Notes: generated from the sequence alone by a model not told the origin. A DNA stretch of 64,000 nt from Lachnospira hominis (ex Liu et al. 2021) (GCF_014287955.1 NZ_JACOPD010000003.1:124001-188000), one strand, 5' to 3'. Positions 17,998-26,362 are shown, counted from the stretch's first letter. Made by a program: numbers and translations.

Positions 17998-18471
17998 CTC
18001 CCGACGATGAAGTCATTAGACGCTGACAAGAAGGCAAATAAGACTTCCGAAGCAGCTCCTGCAGTTGCAGAAAAAGCTGCTGAGAAGATTGATTTCTCCA
18101 ATGTGAAGATTGAGCCATTGTTTGAGGAAACAGTTGATTTTGATACATTCTCAAAATCTGATTTCAGAGCTGTTAAGGTAAAAGAGTGTGTTGCAGTACC
18201 TAAGTCTAAGAAGCTGTTACAGTTCACACTTGATGATGGAACAGGCACAGACCGTACAATTCTTAGCGGAATCCATGCTTTCTATGAGCCGGAAGAACTT
18301 GTTGGAAAGACATTGATTGCTATTACAAACCTTCCGCCAAGAGCAATGATGGGAATTGAATCTTGTGGTATGTTACTTTCAGCAGTAAACAACCTTAAAG
18401 ATTCAGAGGATGAAGAACTTCATCTTCTCATGGTTGATGACCATATACCGGCAGGTGCAAAGCTCTATTAA
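17998..18471 (+). pseudogene. Displaced 3' end of lysS (duplicate Trbp111-like domain)
   Basis: From 17998 the frame reads LPTMKSLDADKK, then the linker and a full copy of the LysRS C-terminal tRNA-binding domain to the stop at 18471. It is nearly identical to residues 575-682 of intact lysS, with mainly synonymous differences plus a few changes (RKM to RAM, DNH to DDH) and a different linker. There is no proper RBS before the ATG at 18007. This is best read as the host's original lysS 3' end, cut off by integration. Translation as a free Trbp111-like protein is possible but unsupported. Confidence 0.85.
18000..18012 (+). repeat. Right attachment-site candidate (attR)
   Basis: CCCGACGATGAAG matches 7949-7961 with one mismatch and marks where homology between the two lysS 3' ends begins. 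It lies 199 bp after the integrase stop, a usual distance for an att site. Confidence 0.55.
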
Positions 18472-18472
18472 G

Positions 18473-18657
18473 AAGTACCGTTTTACCCTACAAAACGGGA
18501 TGTATTTCATTTGTGAAAAAGCTCTGAAAATACACAAATACACCAAATTTACACCAAATGGTGCTTGAAACGGTGCAGAGCCTTAAAAATCGCATAATTT
18601 TCAAAATATATGGGCAGTTCCGGTTCGGAATTGCCCATTTTCAGAAAGAAAAAGATA
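18473..18657 (+). repeat. About 185-bp diverged repeat, copy A (ends in a terminator hairpin)
   Basis: The block starting TACCGTTTTACC, running through a CATTTG and CACCAAATTTACACC-type middle and an ATCGCATAATT segment to a GGGCAG...TTGCCC hairpin recurs in diverged form at 48517-48700. The terminal hairpin (TGGGCAGTTCC at 18611 with GGAATTGCCCA at 18627, then TTTTC) should terminate transcription. The block is non-coding as far as I can see. Confidence 0.55.
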
Positions 18658-18687
18658 AATCGGAAGTTTACAGCGAGGTGAAAGAGG

Positions 18688-19434
18688 TTGAATTATGTAG
18701 AATATGGAAAAGAAAACAGCGATGTAATTATCCTCTTACACGGAGGCGGTTTATCATGGTGGAATTACAAAGAGGTTGCTGAAAGACTTCAAACAGATTA
18801 TCATGTGGTTTTGCCTATATTAGATGGTCATGCAGGATGTGATAAGCAGTTTACAACGATAGAGAATAATGCTTTGGATATTATAGAATTTGTAAATAGC
18901 AAATTGGGCGGTTCTGTTTTAATGATGGGAGGACTATCGCTTGGAGGGCAGATTTTGCTTGAAATTTTATCTCAACGCAAAGATATATGTAAGTATGCAA
19001 TAGTGGAAAGTGTACTTGTGATACCTTCAAAATTTACATATTCTATGATTAAACCGGCGTTTGGAAGTTGCTATGGCTTAATAAAGTATAAGTGGTTTTC
19101 AAAATTGCAATTCAAATCACTACGAATAAAGTCGAATTTGTTTGATGAATATTACAAAGATACTTGTGCTATTAGAAAGAGTGATATGATTGCCTTTTTA
19201 CAGGAAAACTCAGTATATTCACTAAAAGATGGCATTGGAGAGTGTGAAGCAACCGTTCAAATTTATGTTGGAGAAAAAGAAAAGCAATCAATGAAAAAAT
19301 CTGCTAAAATCATTCATGAAAAATTGCAGGATAGTTTTATACAAGTTCTTCCTAATATGTATCATGGAGAGTTTTCAATAAACCACGCAGATGATTATGT
19401 GAGAAAACTATTAGAAATAGTAAAGCGAAGGTAA
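18688..19434 (+). CDS. Alpha/beta-hydrolase
   Basis: 248 residues, starting at TTG 18688 with an AGGTG site 8-10 nt upstream. Classic alpha/beta-hydrolase features: HGGG oxyanion loop near residue 18, the nucleophile elbow GGLSLGG (Ser about 84), and a late His in NMYHGEFS. No signal peptide, so it is cytoplasmic. It resembles the MhpC/YqiA-like hydrolases of small esters, but the substrate is unknown. It stands alone before a hairpin at 19435-19462. Confidence 0.82.
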   Translation: MNYVEYGKENSDVIILLHGGGLSWWNYKEVAERLQTDYHVVLPILDGHAGCDKQFTTIENNALDIIEFVNSKLGGSVLMMGGLSLGGQILLEILSQRKDICKYAIVESVLVIPSKFTYSMIKPAFGSCYGLIKYKWFSKLQFKSLRIKSNLFDEYYKDTCAIRKSDMIAFLQENSVYSLKDGIGECEATVQIYVGEKEKQSMKKSAKIIHEKLQDSFIQVLPNMYHGEFSINHADDYVRKLLEIVKRR

Positions 19435-19462
19435 CTTTCAGTCTTCAGCAGAGGCTGAAAGC
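19435..19462 (+). repeat. Inverted repeat after the hydrolase gene
   Basis: CTTTCAG and CTGAAAG bracket a 13-nt loop shortly after the stop. It may act as a weak terminator, but no T tract follows. Confidence 0.4.
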
Positions 19463-19574
19463 AATAGAAGATTTGAATTGACCGAGCTCTTTGAGCGGAG
19501 GATACTTCTTGTCCGAAGGGCAAGAAGGTGGAACTGAGAAGAATTAAAACAATTGGAAGTTGGAGGATACAAGC

Positions 19575-20099
19575 ATGAAAATTGTAATCATTAATGGAAG
19601 TGCCAGAAAAGGAAACACGCTGACAGCAATCAATGCATTTATAAAAGGAGCATCAGAAAAGAATGAAATTGAAATCATTGAACCTGACAAACTCAACATT
19701 GCACCATGCAAGGGATGTGGTGTCTGTCAATGCTCTAAGGGATGCGTCGATAAGGATGATACAAATCCTACAATTGATAAAATTGCTGCCGCAGATATGA
19801 TTCTTTTTGCTACACCAGTTTATTGGTGGGGAATGTCAGCACAATTGAAACTTATCATTGATAAGTGCTACTGCCGTGGATTGCAGTTAAAAAATAAAAA
19901 AGTTGGCACGATTGTTGTAGGCGGTTCTCCCGTAGACAGTATCCAGTATGAGCTGATTGACAAGCAGTTTGACTGTATGGCAAAATATCTTTCATGGGAT
20001 ATGCTTTTCAAAAAATCATATTACGCAACAGCCAGAGGTGAACTTGAAAAAAACAAGGATTCCATGAACGAACTTGAGGGGATCGGAAAAAATTTATAA
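19575..20099 (+). CDS. Flavodoxin-fold NADPH-dependent FMN reductase family protein
   Basis: 174 residues. The ATG at 19575 follows GGAGG. The flavodoxin-like fold shows the FMN phosphate loop NGSARKGNT (residues 6-14), the cysteine cluster CKGCGVCQCSKGC (about 45-57) typical of the iron-sulfur flavoprotein/NADPH-dependent reductase group, and ATPVYWWGMSAQ, the second flavin-contact loop. It probably reduces quinone or nitro compounds, or acts as a small electron carrier. It is not in an obvious operon. Confidence 0.85.
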   Translation: MKIVIINGSARKGNTLTAINAFIKGASEKNEIEIIEPDKLNIAPCKGCGVCQCSKGCVDKDDTNPTIDKIAAADMILFATPVYWWGMSAQLKLIIDKCYCRGLQLKNKKVGTIVVGGSPVDSIQYELIDKQFDCMAKYLSWDMLFKKSYYATARGELEKNKDSMNELEGIGKNL

Positions 20100-20116
20100 A
20101 GCACGTTCCAAATTTC

Positions 20117-20182
20117 AGTTTGTCTGACTCACGACAATTTAATATCAAACTAATACAAGCACTTTAGCCAAATAAGGTTAAG
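20117..20182 (+). repeat. 66-bp direct repeat, copy 1
   Basis: Begins AGTTTGTCTGACTCA and ends AAGGTTAAG. It matches 21524-21589 at all but a handful of positions. The two copies bracket the sdpR/sdpI-like pair. Confidence 0.85.
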
Positions 20183-20236
20183 AAAATTTGAAATTAACAG
20201 CTGGTTAATTATTTGCTTTTTATATCGATAGAATGG

Positions 20237-20265
20237 ACACGTTGGTTTTTCAGCGTGTTTTTTCT
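20237..20265 (+). terminator. Terminator upstream of the sdpR-like gene
   Basis: ACACG (20237-20241) pairs with CGTGT (20254-20258), followed by TTTTTCT. Confidence 0.55.
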
Positions 20266-20343
20266 ATTTAAAAATATTTTTAAATACTTCTTGTAAATTA
20301 AAGAAAGGCGTGTTAATATCTATTTAAAGAAAATTTTAAATAG
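20264..20343 (+). promoter_or_regulatory. Tandem palindromic operators of the sdpR-like repressor
   Basis: A perfect dyad, CTATTTAAA-N6-TTTAAATAG, lies at 20320-20343. A second copy with one mismatch, CTATTTAAA-N6-TTTAAATAC, lies at 20264-20287, with centres 56 bp apart. They sit immediately upstream of the ArsR-type repressor gene, which makes them likely autoregulatory sites. Confidence 0.72.
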
Positions 20344-20352
20344 GTAAGAGAT

Positions 20353-20622
20353 ATGGGAGAAACAAATATTTTTAAAGTGTTAGCAGACAGTCAAAGAAGA
20401 GATATTCTTACTATGCTAAAGAATGGACGATTAAATGCTGGAGAGATTGCGGAAGAATTGCAAATTACACCAGCGGCACTTTCTTATCATTTGAAACTAT
20501 TAAAGAGTGCCGATTTAGTATCTGAATATAAAGAAAAAAACTTTGTTTATTATGAAATCAATACTACAGTTTTTGATGAATTAATTATATGGGTTAATCA
20601 GTTTGGAGGAAAAAAGAGATGA
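20353..20622 (+). CDS. SdpR-like ArsR-family autorepressor
   Basis: 89 residues, nearly all a winged helix-turn-helix: NIFKVLADSQRRDILTMLKN, AGEIAEELQITPAALSYHLK, then a wing with YKEKNFVYYEIN. It has no metal-binding Cys cluster, so it is not a metal sensor. It resembles Bacillus SdpR, which represses its own operon until its membrane partner SdpI sequesters it. It overlaps the following sdpI-like gene by 4 bp. Confidence 0.85.
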   Translation: MGETNIFKVLADSQRRDILTMLKNGRLNAGEIAEELQITPAALSYHLKLLKSADLVSEYKEKNFVYYEINTTVFDELIIWVNQFGGKKR

Positions 20623-21305
20623 AAAAAATAATGTGGATAGTAGCAATGATTCCAGTTGTAGTCACAAGTGTGGTACTACAGTTTATGCCGGATGTTATAC
20701 CTATGCATCATGATTTGGAGGGAAATACTGACAGATGGGGAAGTAAAACAGAAAGTCTTATTTTTCCGATAATAATTTTGTTTATTACACTATTTTGGTA
20801 TTTGCTAATCAATGTATTTGAAAAAAAATCAATAACAGCAAAAACTGAAAAGGAACAAATGGAAGCAAAATCTTCTGCAAAAGTATTGTGTGTTGTAGGA
20901 CTTTCGCAGGCTATAATGTTCGGTATTATGCACTGTTTTATTCTTTACTCTTCATGGATACAAGCAAATACGGGTAGTTCTCAGGCTACTATTGATATTG
21001 CAAAAGTTTCCTGTATTTTATGTGGCATTCTGTTTATTGTATTAGGAAATTTTATGACAAAAGCAAAACGAAATGCGGTAGTAGGACTTCGAACCGTTTG
21101 GAGTATGCATAATGACGATACGTGGAGAAAGAGTAATCGCTTTGGTGCAATATGTATTATGGTTACCGGTCTATTGACTATCATTACATCTATATATACA
21201 AGTGGAATGACTGGGACAATATTTATGTTGATTTATTTATTATTAGCAGCGGTTGTAGCAGTTATATATTCGAAAAAGGTGTATGATAAGGAAATTGACA
21301 AATGA
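20619..21305 (+). CDS. SdpI-family immunity / signal-transducing membrane protein
   Basis: 228 residues with about six hydrophobic segments. The N-terminal DUF1648 part (PMHHDLEGNTDRWGSK) and the C-terminal SdpI part (RNAVVGLRTVWSMHNDDTWRKSNRFG) are both recognisable. In Bacillus, SdpI gives immunity to the SdpC killing peptide and pulls SdpR to the membrane. There is no sdpABC toxin operon here, so this may be an orphan immunity module. ATGA overlap with the repressor shows translational coupling. Confidence 0.88.
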   Translation: MKKIMWIVAMIPVVVTSVVLQFMPDVIPMHHDLEGNTDRWGSKTESLIFPIIILFITLFWYLLINVFEKKSITAKTEKEQMEAKSSAKVLCVVGLSQAIMFGIMHCFILYSSWIQANTGSSQATIDIAKVSCILCGILFIVLGNFMTKAKRNAVVGLRTVWSMHNDDTWRKSNRFGAICIMVTGLLTIITSIYTSGMTGTIFMLIYLLLAAVVAVIYSKKVYDKEIDK

Positions 21306-21523
21306 TTTTTAGTTATGTGGAGAAAGTGAAACTTTCAGTTTCATGTTGCTTTTAATAATTGAATATTGAATGATTTTACATAGCCGTTAAGGAGTAATTT
21401 TTGCTCCCTAGCGGCTTATTTTATTTTTCAAAGTAGGAATATTATAGACGAACAGGAAAAGATAGAAGACGAGTTTGATTTATAAATTGATATTTAATCT
21501 ATGTAAAGAACCCAATAAATTCA

Positions 21524-21589
21524 AGTTTGTCTGACTCACAACAATTTAATATTAAACTAATACAAGCACTTTAGCCAGTAAAGGTTAAG
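21524..21589 (+). repeat. 66-bp direct repeat, copy 2, followed by a hairpin
   Basis: Second copy of 20117-20182. It runs straight into a hairpin, AAGGTGC-T6-GCACCTT (21587-21606). Bases 21306-21755 otherwise hold short hairpins only, including a terminator-like AGCCGG/CTGGCT stem followed by a T run at 21697-21735. Confidence 0.85.
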
Positions 21590-21755
21590 GTGCTTTTTTG
21601 CACCTTGAAAGGAGGTGGTTGAAGCATATCACATCGAGAAAAGCCCGATTTAATCATTACAACAGGCATTGCCTGATCATATAGAGTAACTTTTAACAGC
21701 CGGTTATGGATTATCCCTGCTGGCTTATTTTTTTATCGAAAAGGAGATAAACGAC

Positions 21756-21986
21756 ATGAGAAAAGAACAGATTATTACGACAAACAATAATCAGATGGAG
21801 GAGAAAGGCATGAAGAACAGATTCATTCACTTTAAGAAGAGATTCGTTCCGGCATTATCTGGGGCACTTATGGGAGTAATGCTTATGAGCACTACTTGTT
21901 TTGCAGCAGGTACAGGTACTTCCGCAGTAACACAGCCGCTTGAGAATTTAAAGACACTTACGATAGAATATTGGAACTTAGCATGA
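21756..21986 (+). pseudogene. N-terminal fragment of a Maff2-like conjugative-element membrane protein
   Basis: 76 residues with two possible starts, ATG 21756 and ATG 21810, both with GGAG-type sites. A basic region and a signal-peptide-like helix end at CFAAGTGTSAVTQPLENLKT, which matches the start of Maff2-type proteins of Tn1549-like elements. The usual two transmembrane helices that should follow are absent and the frame ends after a few unrelated residues, so it is 3'-truncated conjugation debris. Family recognition is from memory. Confidence 0.55.
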
Positions 21987-22025
21987 TATAATAATAGAAA
22001 ATTTTTAGGAAGAGGTGAGAACGAT

Positions 22026-22067
22026 ATGAAAATTATCCGAGATAACTACTCAGTACAGTTGATGTAA
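22026..22067 (+). other. 13-codon ORF with good ribosome site upstream of the ABC exporter
   Basis: GGAAGAGGTGAGAACGAT precedes an ATG that encodes MKIIRDNYSVQLM and stops at 22067. It is either the 5' end of a gene broken by a frameshift (another frame downstream remains open for about 55 codons) or a small leader peptide. Nothing shows that it is functional. Confidence 0.3.
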
Positions 22068-22165
22068 ACTGTTGGCAGATTGTGCTGAGGTTAAAAGAAA
22101 CTTGCCAGTAGTCGTTGACTGTACTGCCATGATGCTTGAAATACAATCTATAAAGGAGTACAGTT

Positions 22166-23851
22166 ATGCGTTATATAAAAGAAATATTAAAGAAAAACAG
22201 AATATGGGTATTAGTCTACATTGGGCTAGGTATATTTAATGCATTTATGGCTAATTACAAGGCTGACTATTTCCAAAAGGTCATTGATGGATTGGCTGAT
22301 AGAACACTTGCATTTGCAGGAGTTGCAACATATGGTTTTATTTTGCTGGTAAATTATTGTATGAATTATTTGGATAATTATCCTGAAAAGAAATTGGAAC
22401 ATGGTATTTATCTGGATTTTAAGCTTTTGTCCCTTAGAAAAATAAGCACAATTGATTATACAGAATACCAGAAAATAGGTACAGGCAAACTTGTTCAAAG
22501 GATTGAGAATGGTTCAACAGCAGGAAGAAATGTATTATTCAATTTCTGGTTGCGTTTGATTCGAGACTTACTTCCTACCATTGGTTTTAGTATATACTTT
22601 ATTTGGAAAATAGATGAAAAAGTCACTTATGTACTGTTTGTAGGCTATACGTTTATTTTTATAATAACCAACATTCTATTAAAGTTTCTTTACAAAATAA
22701 AAGAAAAGATTTTGAATAGTGAAGAACTATTAAATCACTATTTGGTCAGAGGCTATATGGAAATGTTGGTATTTCGTATGAGTAAACAGTTCCCGAGTGA
22801 AATAAAGAAGACTTGTAATGCAAAAGAGGATATTGTTTCATCAAAAGTAAAAATGAATATGATTCATGAAGCATTCTTCACAATATTTGCACTACTTGTG
22901 GCAATGTTAGATATTGGTATTCTTTTTTATGCATGGAAAACGAAAAACCTTACAGTAGGTTCTGTGGTTGCACTAATTGCACTGATTGAAAATGCTTATA
23001 CGCCAATTGCCATTTTTAATGTACTTTATGTCCAATATAAATTGGACAAGGCGTCGTATAAGAGATTTGAGGAATTTTTAGGCTTAAAAGACGATATTCA
23101 ATTAAGAAACGGTAACGCAATAAATACAAATGTTGGAAAAATTGCAATAAGAAATTTATCATTCCAATACGAGGAACGAAAAATTATTGATGGCTTGAGC
23201 CTGTCAATACAAAAGGGAGAAAAAATAGCTTTTGTAGGAGAAAGTGGTTCCGGAAAATCGACCTTGATTAAGATTTTATTAGGGTTGCTAAAATATAATC
23301 AGGGAGAAGTCCGCTTAGGAGACATGGAGTTAAAAGAAATTTGTCTTAATAATCTGTATGATAGAGTTAGTTATCTATCACAGGATGCCCCTGTTTTTGA
23401 CGGAACAATAAAAGAAAATCTGGTATTTGAGAAACAAGTGTCAGAAGAACAAATGCTGGAGGCATTGAGTGAAGTGCAACTATCTCATTTAGTTGAAAAT
23501 CTTGCGGAAGGTTTAAATACTGAAATTGGTGAGAAAGGTACTTGTTTATCGGGTGGAGAAAAACAAAGACTTGCATTAGCTCGCTTGTGGTTTGAAGACT
23601 CCGAACTTGTCATTTTGGATGAAGCAACATCTGCAATGGATAATTTAACAGAAGAAAATGTAATGAAATCAGTTATGCAAAAAATGAAAGATAAAACTGT
23701 CATTGCCATTGCACATAGATTAAATTCCATTGCAGGTTTTGACAGAATTATTCTCTTTAAAGAAGGGAGGATTGTTGGACAAGGTACTTTTGAAGAACTA
23801 CTACATACAGATTCTTATTTTATGGACTTGTATAATGCGAATGTGAAATAA
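22166..23851 (+). CDS. ABC exporter, fused membrane and ATP-binding domains
   Basis: 561 residues, half-transporter of the MsbA/LmrA type that should work as a homodimer. Residues 1-310 form the six-helix exporter domain. The ATPase follows with Walker A GESGSGKST, Q-loop YLSQDAPVFDG, signature LSGGEKQR, Walker B LVILDEATSAMD and the His switch IAHRLN. There is no C39 peptidase domain, so it is not a double-glycine peptide exporter. GGAG precedes the ATG. The substrate is unknown: peptide or drug is possible. Confidence 0.9.
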   Translation: MRYIKEILKKNRIWVLVYIGLGIFNAFMANYKADYFQKVIDGLADRTLAFAGVATYGFILLVNYCMNYLDNYPEKKLEHGIYLDFKLLSLRKISTIDYTEYQKIGTGKLVQRIENGSTAGRNVLFNFWLRLIRDLLPTIGFSIYFIWKIDEKVTYVLFVGYTFIFIITNILLKFLYKIKEKILNSEELLNHYLVRGYMEMLVFRMSKQFPSEIKKTCNAKEDIVSSKVKMNMIHEAFFTIFALLVAMLDIGILFYAWKTKNLTVGSVVALIALIENAYTPIAIFNVLYVQYKLDKASYKRFEEFLGLKDDIQLRNGNAINTNVGKIAIRNLSFQYEERKIIDGLSLSIQKGEKIAFVGESGSGKSTLIKILLGLLKYNQGEVRLGDMELKEICLNNLYDRVSYLSQDAPVFDGTIKENLVFEKQVSEEQMLEALSEVQLSHLVENLAEGLNTEIGEKGTCLSGGEKQRLALARLWFEDSELVILDEATSAMDNLTEENVMKSVMQKMKDKTVIAIAHRLNSIAGFDRIILFKEGRIVGQGTFEELLHTDSYFMDLYNANVK

Positions 23852-23883
23852 TTGTTTTTTAGGTCGAAACTTGTAAAAATACA

Positions 23884-23934
23884 AAGGGGCTGTTGCTCTT
23901 GCACTTTTTTAATTGTTAGAGTAGCAGTCCCTTA
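23884..23934. terminator. Bidirectional terminator
   Basis: The stem GGGGCTGTTGCTCT / AGAGTAGCAGTCCC has T-rich or A-rich sequence on both sides and lies between the converging exporter gene and the minus-strand gene remnant. Confidence 0.65.
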
Positions 23935-23940
23935 GTGTAC

Positions 23941-24177
23941 TTAAAGTTCAATAGAGTCTTCTGCGTCTACCCATATCTGCATAGTTCCATCCAGATATAG
24001 TTTTGCATATTCAAGAGGTTAATCAATAGCAAGAGCATTTAATGCACACTGAGAGCATGGTGTAGTTTTAATACCATCTTCTGCCTTGTGGTAGTCAATA
24101 CGGAGCATATATCTGGCACAGGTGTAAATATCTATGCTATTCCGGTACATATTGTATTCTGCGTAAATAATATTCAT
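23941..24177 (-). pseudogene. Small minus-strand element gene with one in-frame stop
   Basis: From ATG 24177 (AAGGAG upstream on the minus strand) the frame encodes MNIIYAEYNMYRNSIDIYTC and on to ALNALAID, meets TAA at 24019-24021, then continues PLEYAKLYLDG ... AEDSIEL to a second stop at 23941. A single C-to-T change at a CAA codon would explain it. The protein resembles small DUF6061-like proteins of conjugative elements (tentative). It is the only remnant I see in 23.9-24.5 kb; the remaining bases up to 24484 are unassigned. Confidence 0.5.
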
Positions 24178-24484
24178 ATCGTGTCTCCTTCAAATCAATT
24201 AATCAAAATAAGAAATTCAGAAGCATTTCAATCAGTTCACCATGTCAGTTTCATTCTGTGTTATACTGTGTTATATGATTTTGTTTCCCTTGCTTTTTCC
24301 CTTACCAGAGTCCGTAAACACTGATGGAACGATATAACACAAGGGAAACAATAAGGGGAAGTTCACCTGCGAAAAATCCAGTGTTTTCAATGGCTTCCAG
24401 AGAATTTGATAACAAAATATAACAGTTATTAAATCTCTTAAAACAGGTGAAATCTCAATCGAAAGTTGTAGGAGGAAATTTTTA

Positions 24485-25021
24485 ATGAATATAACAGTTT
24501 ATCTTGGGGCAAACGAAGGAAATGACCCATGCTTACGAAAAGCAGTTGAGGAATTGGGGGCATGGATTGGAAACAGTGGAAATGCACTTGTTTACGGTGG
24601 TTCTAAAGGTGGTTTAATGGGAGCATTGGCAGACAGTGTATTGAAGGCAGGCGGTGATGTTACGGGTGTTGAGCCGAATTTTTTTATTGAAAATGAGTTT
24701 CAACATGATGGACTGACAAAACTGATTGTGACTAAGGATATGTCTGAGAGAAAAAACAAAATGATTGAGTTAGGAGAAGCCTTTATTGCCTTCCCGGGCG
24801 GCACGGGAACATTGGAGGAAATTGCAGAGGTAATGTCGAATGTGTCTTTGAAACATCTGGAGGCACCCTGCATTCTCTACAACCTGAACGGTTACTACGA
24901 TGATTTGAAAGCACTTCTAAATCATATGATTGAAAAAGGATTATCTTCTAACGAGCGACAGGAGGGAATCTTTTTTGTTGAAAATCTGGATGATATAAAG
25001 CGAATCTTGAGACGGGCATAA
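24485..25021 (+). CDS. LOG-family protein (nucleoside-5'-monophosphate phosphoribohydrolase-like)
   Basis: 178 residues with the Rossmann-type LOG signatures YGGSKGGLMG (about 38-47) and PGGTGTLEE (about 103-111). Members hydrolyse cytokinin-type or ordinary nucleoside monophosphates to base and ribose-5-phosphate. GGAGG precedes the ATG. The gene is followed by a TfoX-like gene, with no clear pathway link. Confidence 0.9.
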   Translation: MNITVYLGANEGNDPCLRKAVEELGAWIGNSGNALVYGGSKGGLMGALADSVLKAGGDVTGVEPNFFIENEFQHDGLTKLIVTKDMSERKNKMIELGEAFIAFPGGTGTLEEIAEVMSNVSLKHLEAPCILYNLNGYYDDLKALLNHMIEKGLSSNERQEGIFFVENLDDIKRILRRA

Positions 25022-25096
25022 CTTATGTTTGCACAGTAAAATGGAGTTGCATTAGCGAAAGACAGAGCACGATCAATTCCTGTTTAAGGAGAAATT

Positions 25097-25417
25097 ATGG
25101 CTTCAAACAATGAATACTTAGAGTATATTTTAGGACAGTTATCTGAATTGGAAGAAATCATATATCGCACCATGATGGGAGAATTTATTCTTTATTATCG
25201 AGGCAAAATCGTAGGTGGCATCTATGATGATAGATTACTCGTGAAACCAGTAAAATCAGCTGTCCGGTATATGCCGGCAGCTCCGTATGAATTGCCATAT
25301 GATGGAGCAAAGAGGATGCTGTTGGTAGAGGAAGTGAATAATAAGAAATTCCTGACCGGATTGTTTGATGCTATGTATGCGGAGTTACCAGCATCAAAAC
25401 AGAAAAGGGGGAAATAG
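25097..25417 (+). CDS. TfoX/Sxy N-terminal-domain protein
   Basis: 106 residues that match the TfoX N-terminal domain (MMGEFILYYRGKIVGGIYDD, then RLLVKPVKSA and YDGAKRMLLVEEV). The competence regulator Sxy of gamma-proteobacteria has this domain plus a second one. Stand-alone versions in Firmicutes have no established function, so no competence role should be read from it. Confidence 0.82.
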   Translation: MASNNEYLEYILGQLSELEEIIYRTMMGEFILYYRGKIVGGIYDDRLLVKPVKSAVRYMPAAPYELPYDGAKRMLLVEEVNNKKFLTGLFDAMYAELPASKQKRGK

Positions 25418-25560
25418 ATATTGTACTAGCAGACGAATTGGATACATCTGTGAGCACATTACATGATGAATCCGTATCGGAATCAGCGTCAGACGATTTA
25501 AACTTTAAGAATAAGGAGAAAATTCATGAAATATATAAGAGTGACGAAAGAAAATATTGA
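25417..25560 (+). pseudogene. C-terminal scrap of an XRE-type regulator
   Basis: This frame reads IVLADELDTSVSTLHDESVS and continues to a stop at 25560 inside the next gene. The LADELDTSVSTLL-type string is the usual last helix of Cro/C1 regulators. The N-terminal helix-turn-helix is missing and there is no start, so it is a leftover. Confidence 0.4.
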
Positions 25561-26281
25561 AAAAGAGCATATCTGCTGTGCGATTTCAAGGAACAGGGAT
25601 ATACAGGTAATATCAAAGAAAAACTGGCTGAAAGAGCGATTTGATGATGGATTGGTATTTCTCAAGAGTATAGAGCGTGGAAAATGCTTTATCGAGTATA
25701 TTCCGGCAGAAAATGCATGGAATCCAATCATGGCAGAGGGTTATATGTATATTGACTGTTTGTGGGTGGCTGGTTCTTTCAAAGGCAATGGTTATTCGAC
25801 TGATTTACTGAATGCCTGTATAGAAGACAGCAAAGCAAAGGGGAAAAAGGGAATCTGTATCCTGTCAGCCGCCAAGAAAAAGCCTTTTCTGGCAGACCCG
25901 GAGTTCCTGAAATATAAGGACTTTACAGTCTGTGATGAAGCAGATAATGGTATTCAGCTTTGGTATCTGCCTTTTTCTTTGGATGCGGCTAAGCCTGAAT
26001 TTAAGGAGTGTGCGAAGCATCCACACATTGAGCAGGCAGGCTATGTATTGTACTATACCAATCAATGTCCGTTTAATGCAAAATATGTTCCGATGCTTCT
26101 TGAAGTTGCCAAGGAAAGAGAGGTTCCGTTTCAGGCAATCAGACTGGAAACGAAAGAAGAAGCACAGAATGCTCCGACACCGGTTACAACCTATGCATTG
26201 TTTTATAACGGAGAATATGTCACGAATGAGCAGATGAATGATAAAAGATTTATAAAGCTTCTGGATGGGATGGAAAAATAA
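25526..26281 (+). CDS. GNAT N-acetyltransferase with C-terminal YoaP-like domain
   Basis: 251 residues; AAGGAG upstream of the ATG. The N-terminal half is a GNAT fold with the acetyl-CoA loop WVAGSFKGNGYST (about 75-90). The C-terminal half (about 170-251) is the YoaP-like extension with YYTNQCPFNAKYVPML. The acetylated substrate is unknown. It is monocistronic among other small accessory genes. Confidence 0.85.
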   Translation: MKYIRVTKENIEKEHICCAISRNRDIQVISKKNWLKERFDDGLVFLKSIERGKCFIEYIPAENAWNPIMAEGYMYIDCLWVAGSFKGNGYSTDLLNACIEDSKAKGKKGICILSAAKKKPFLADPEFLKYKDFTVCDEADNGIQLWYLPFSLDAAKPEFKECAKHPHIEQAGYVLYYTNQCPFNAKYVPMLLEVAKEREVPFQAIRLETKEEAQNAPTPVTTYALFYNGEYVTNEQMNDKRFIKLLDGMEK

Positions 26282-26362
26282 ATGAGCAAATTCAAACTCT
26301 ACTCTCCGTAGGTTGAGGATATTCATACGCTGAAATAGAATGGTGTCATGGAGGTAACGAAC

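Noticed and set aside
24088..24324. Plus-strand frame in the gap before the LOG gene
   Set aside because: No RBS, and it runs antisense to the recognisable minus-strand gene remnant.
25097..25417. TfoX-like gene as evidence of natural competence
   Set aside because: Only the N-terminal domain is present and no competence genes are nearby.
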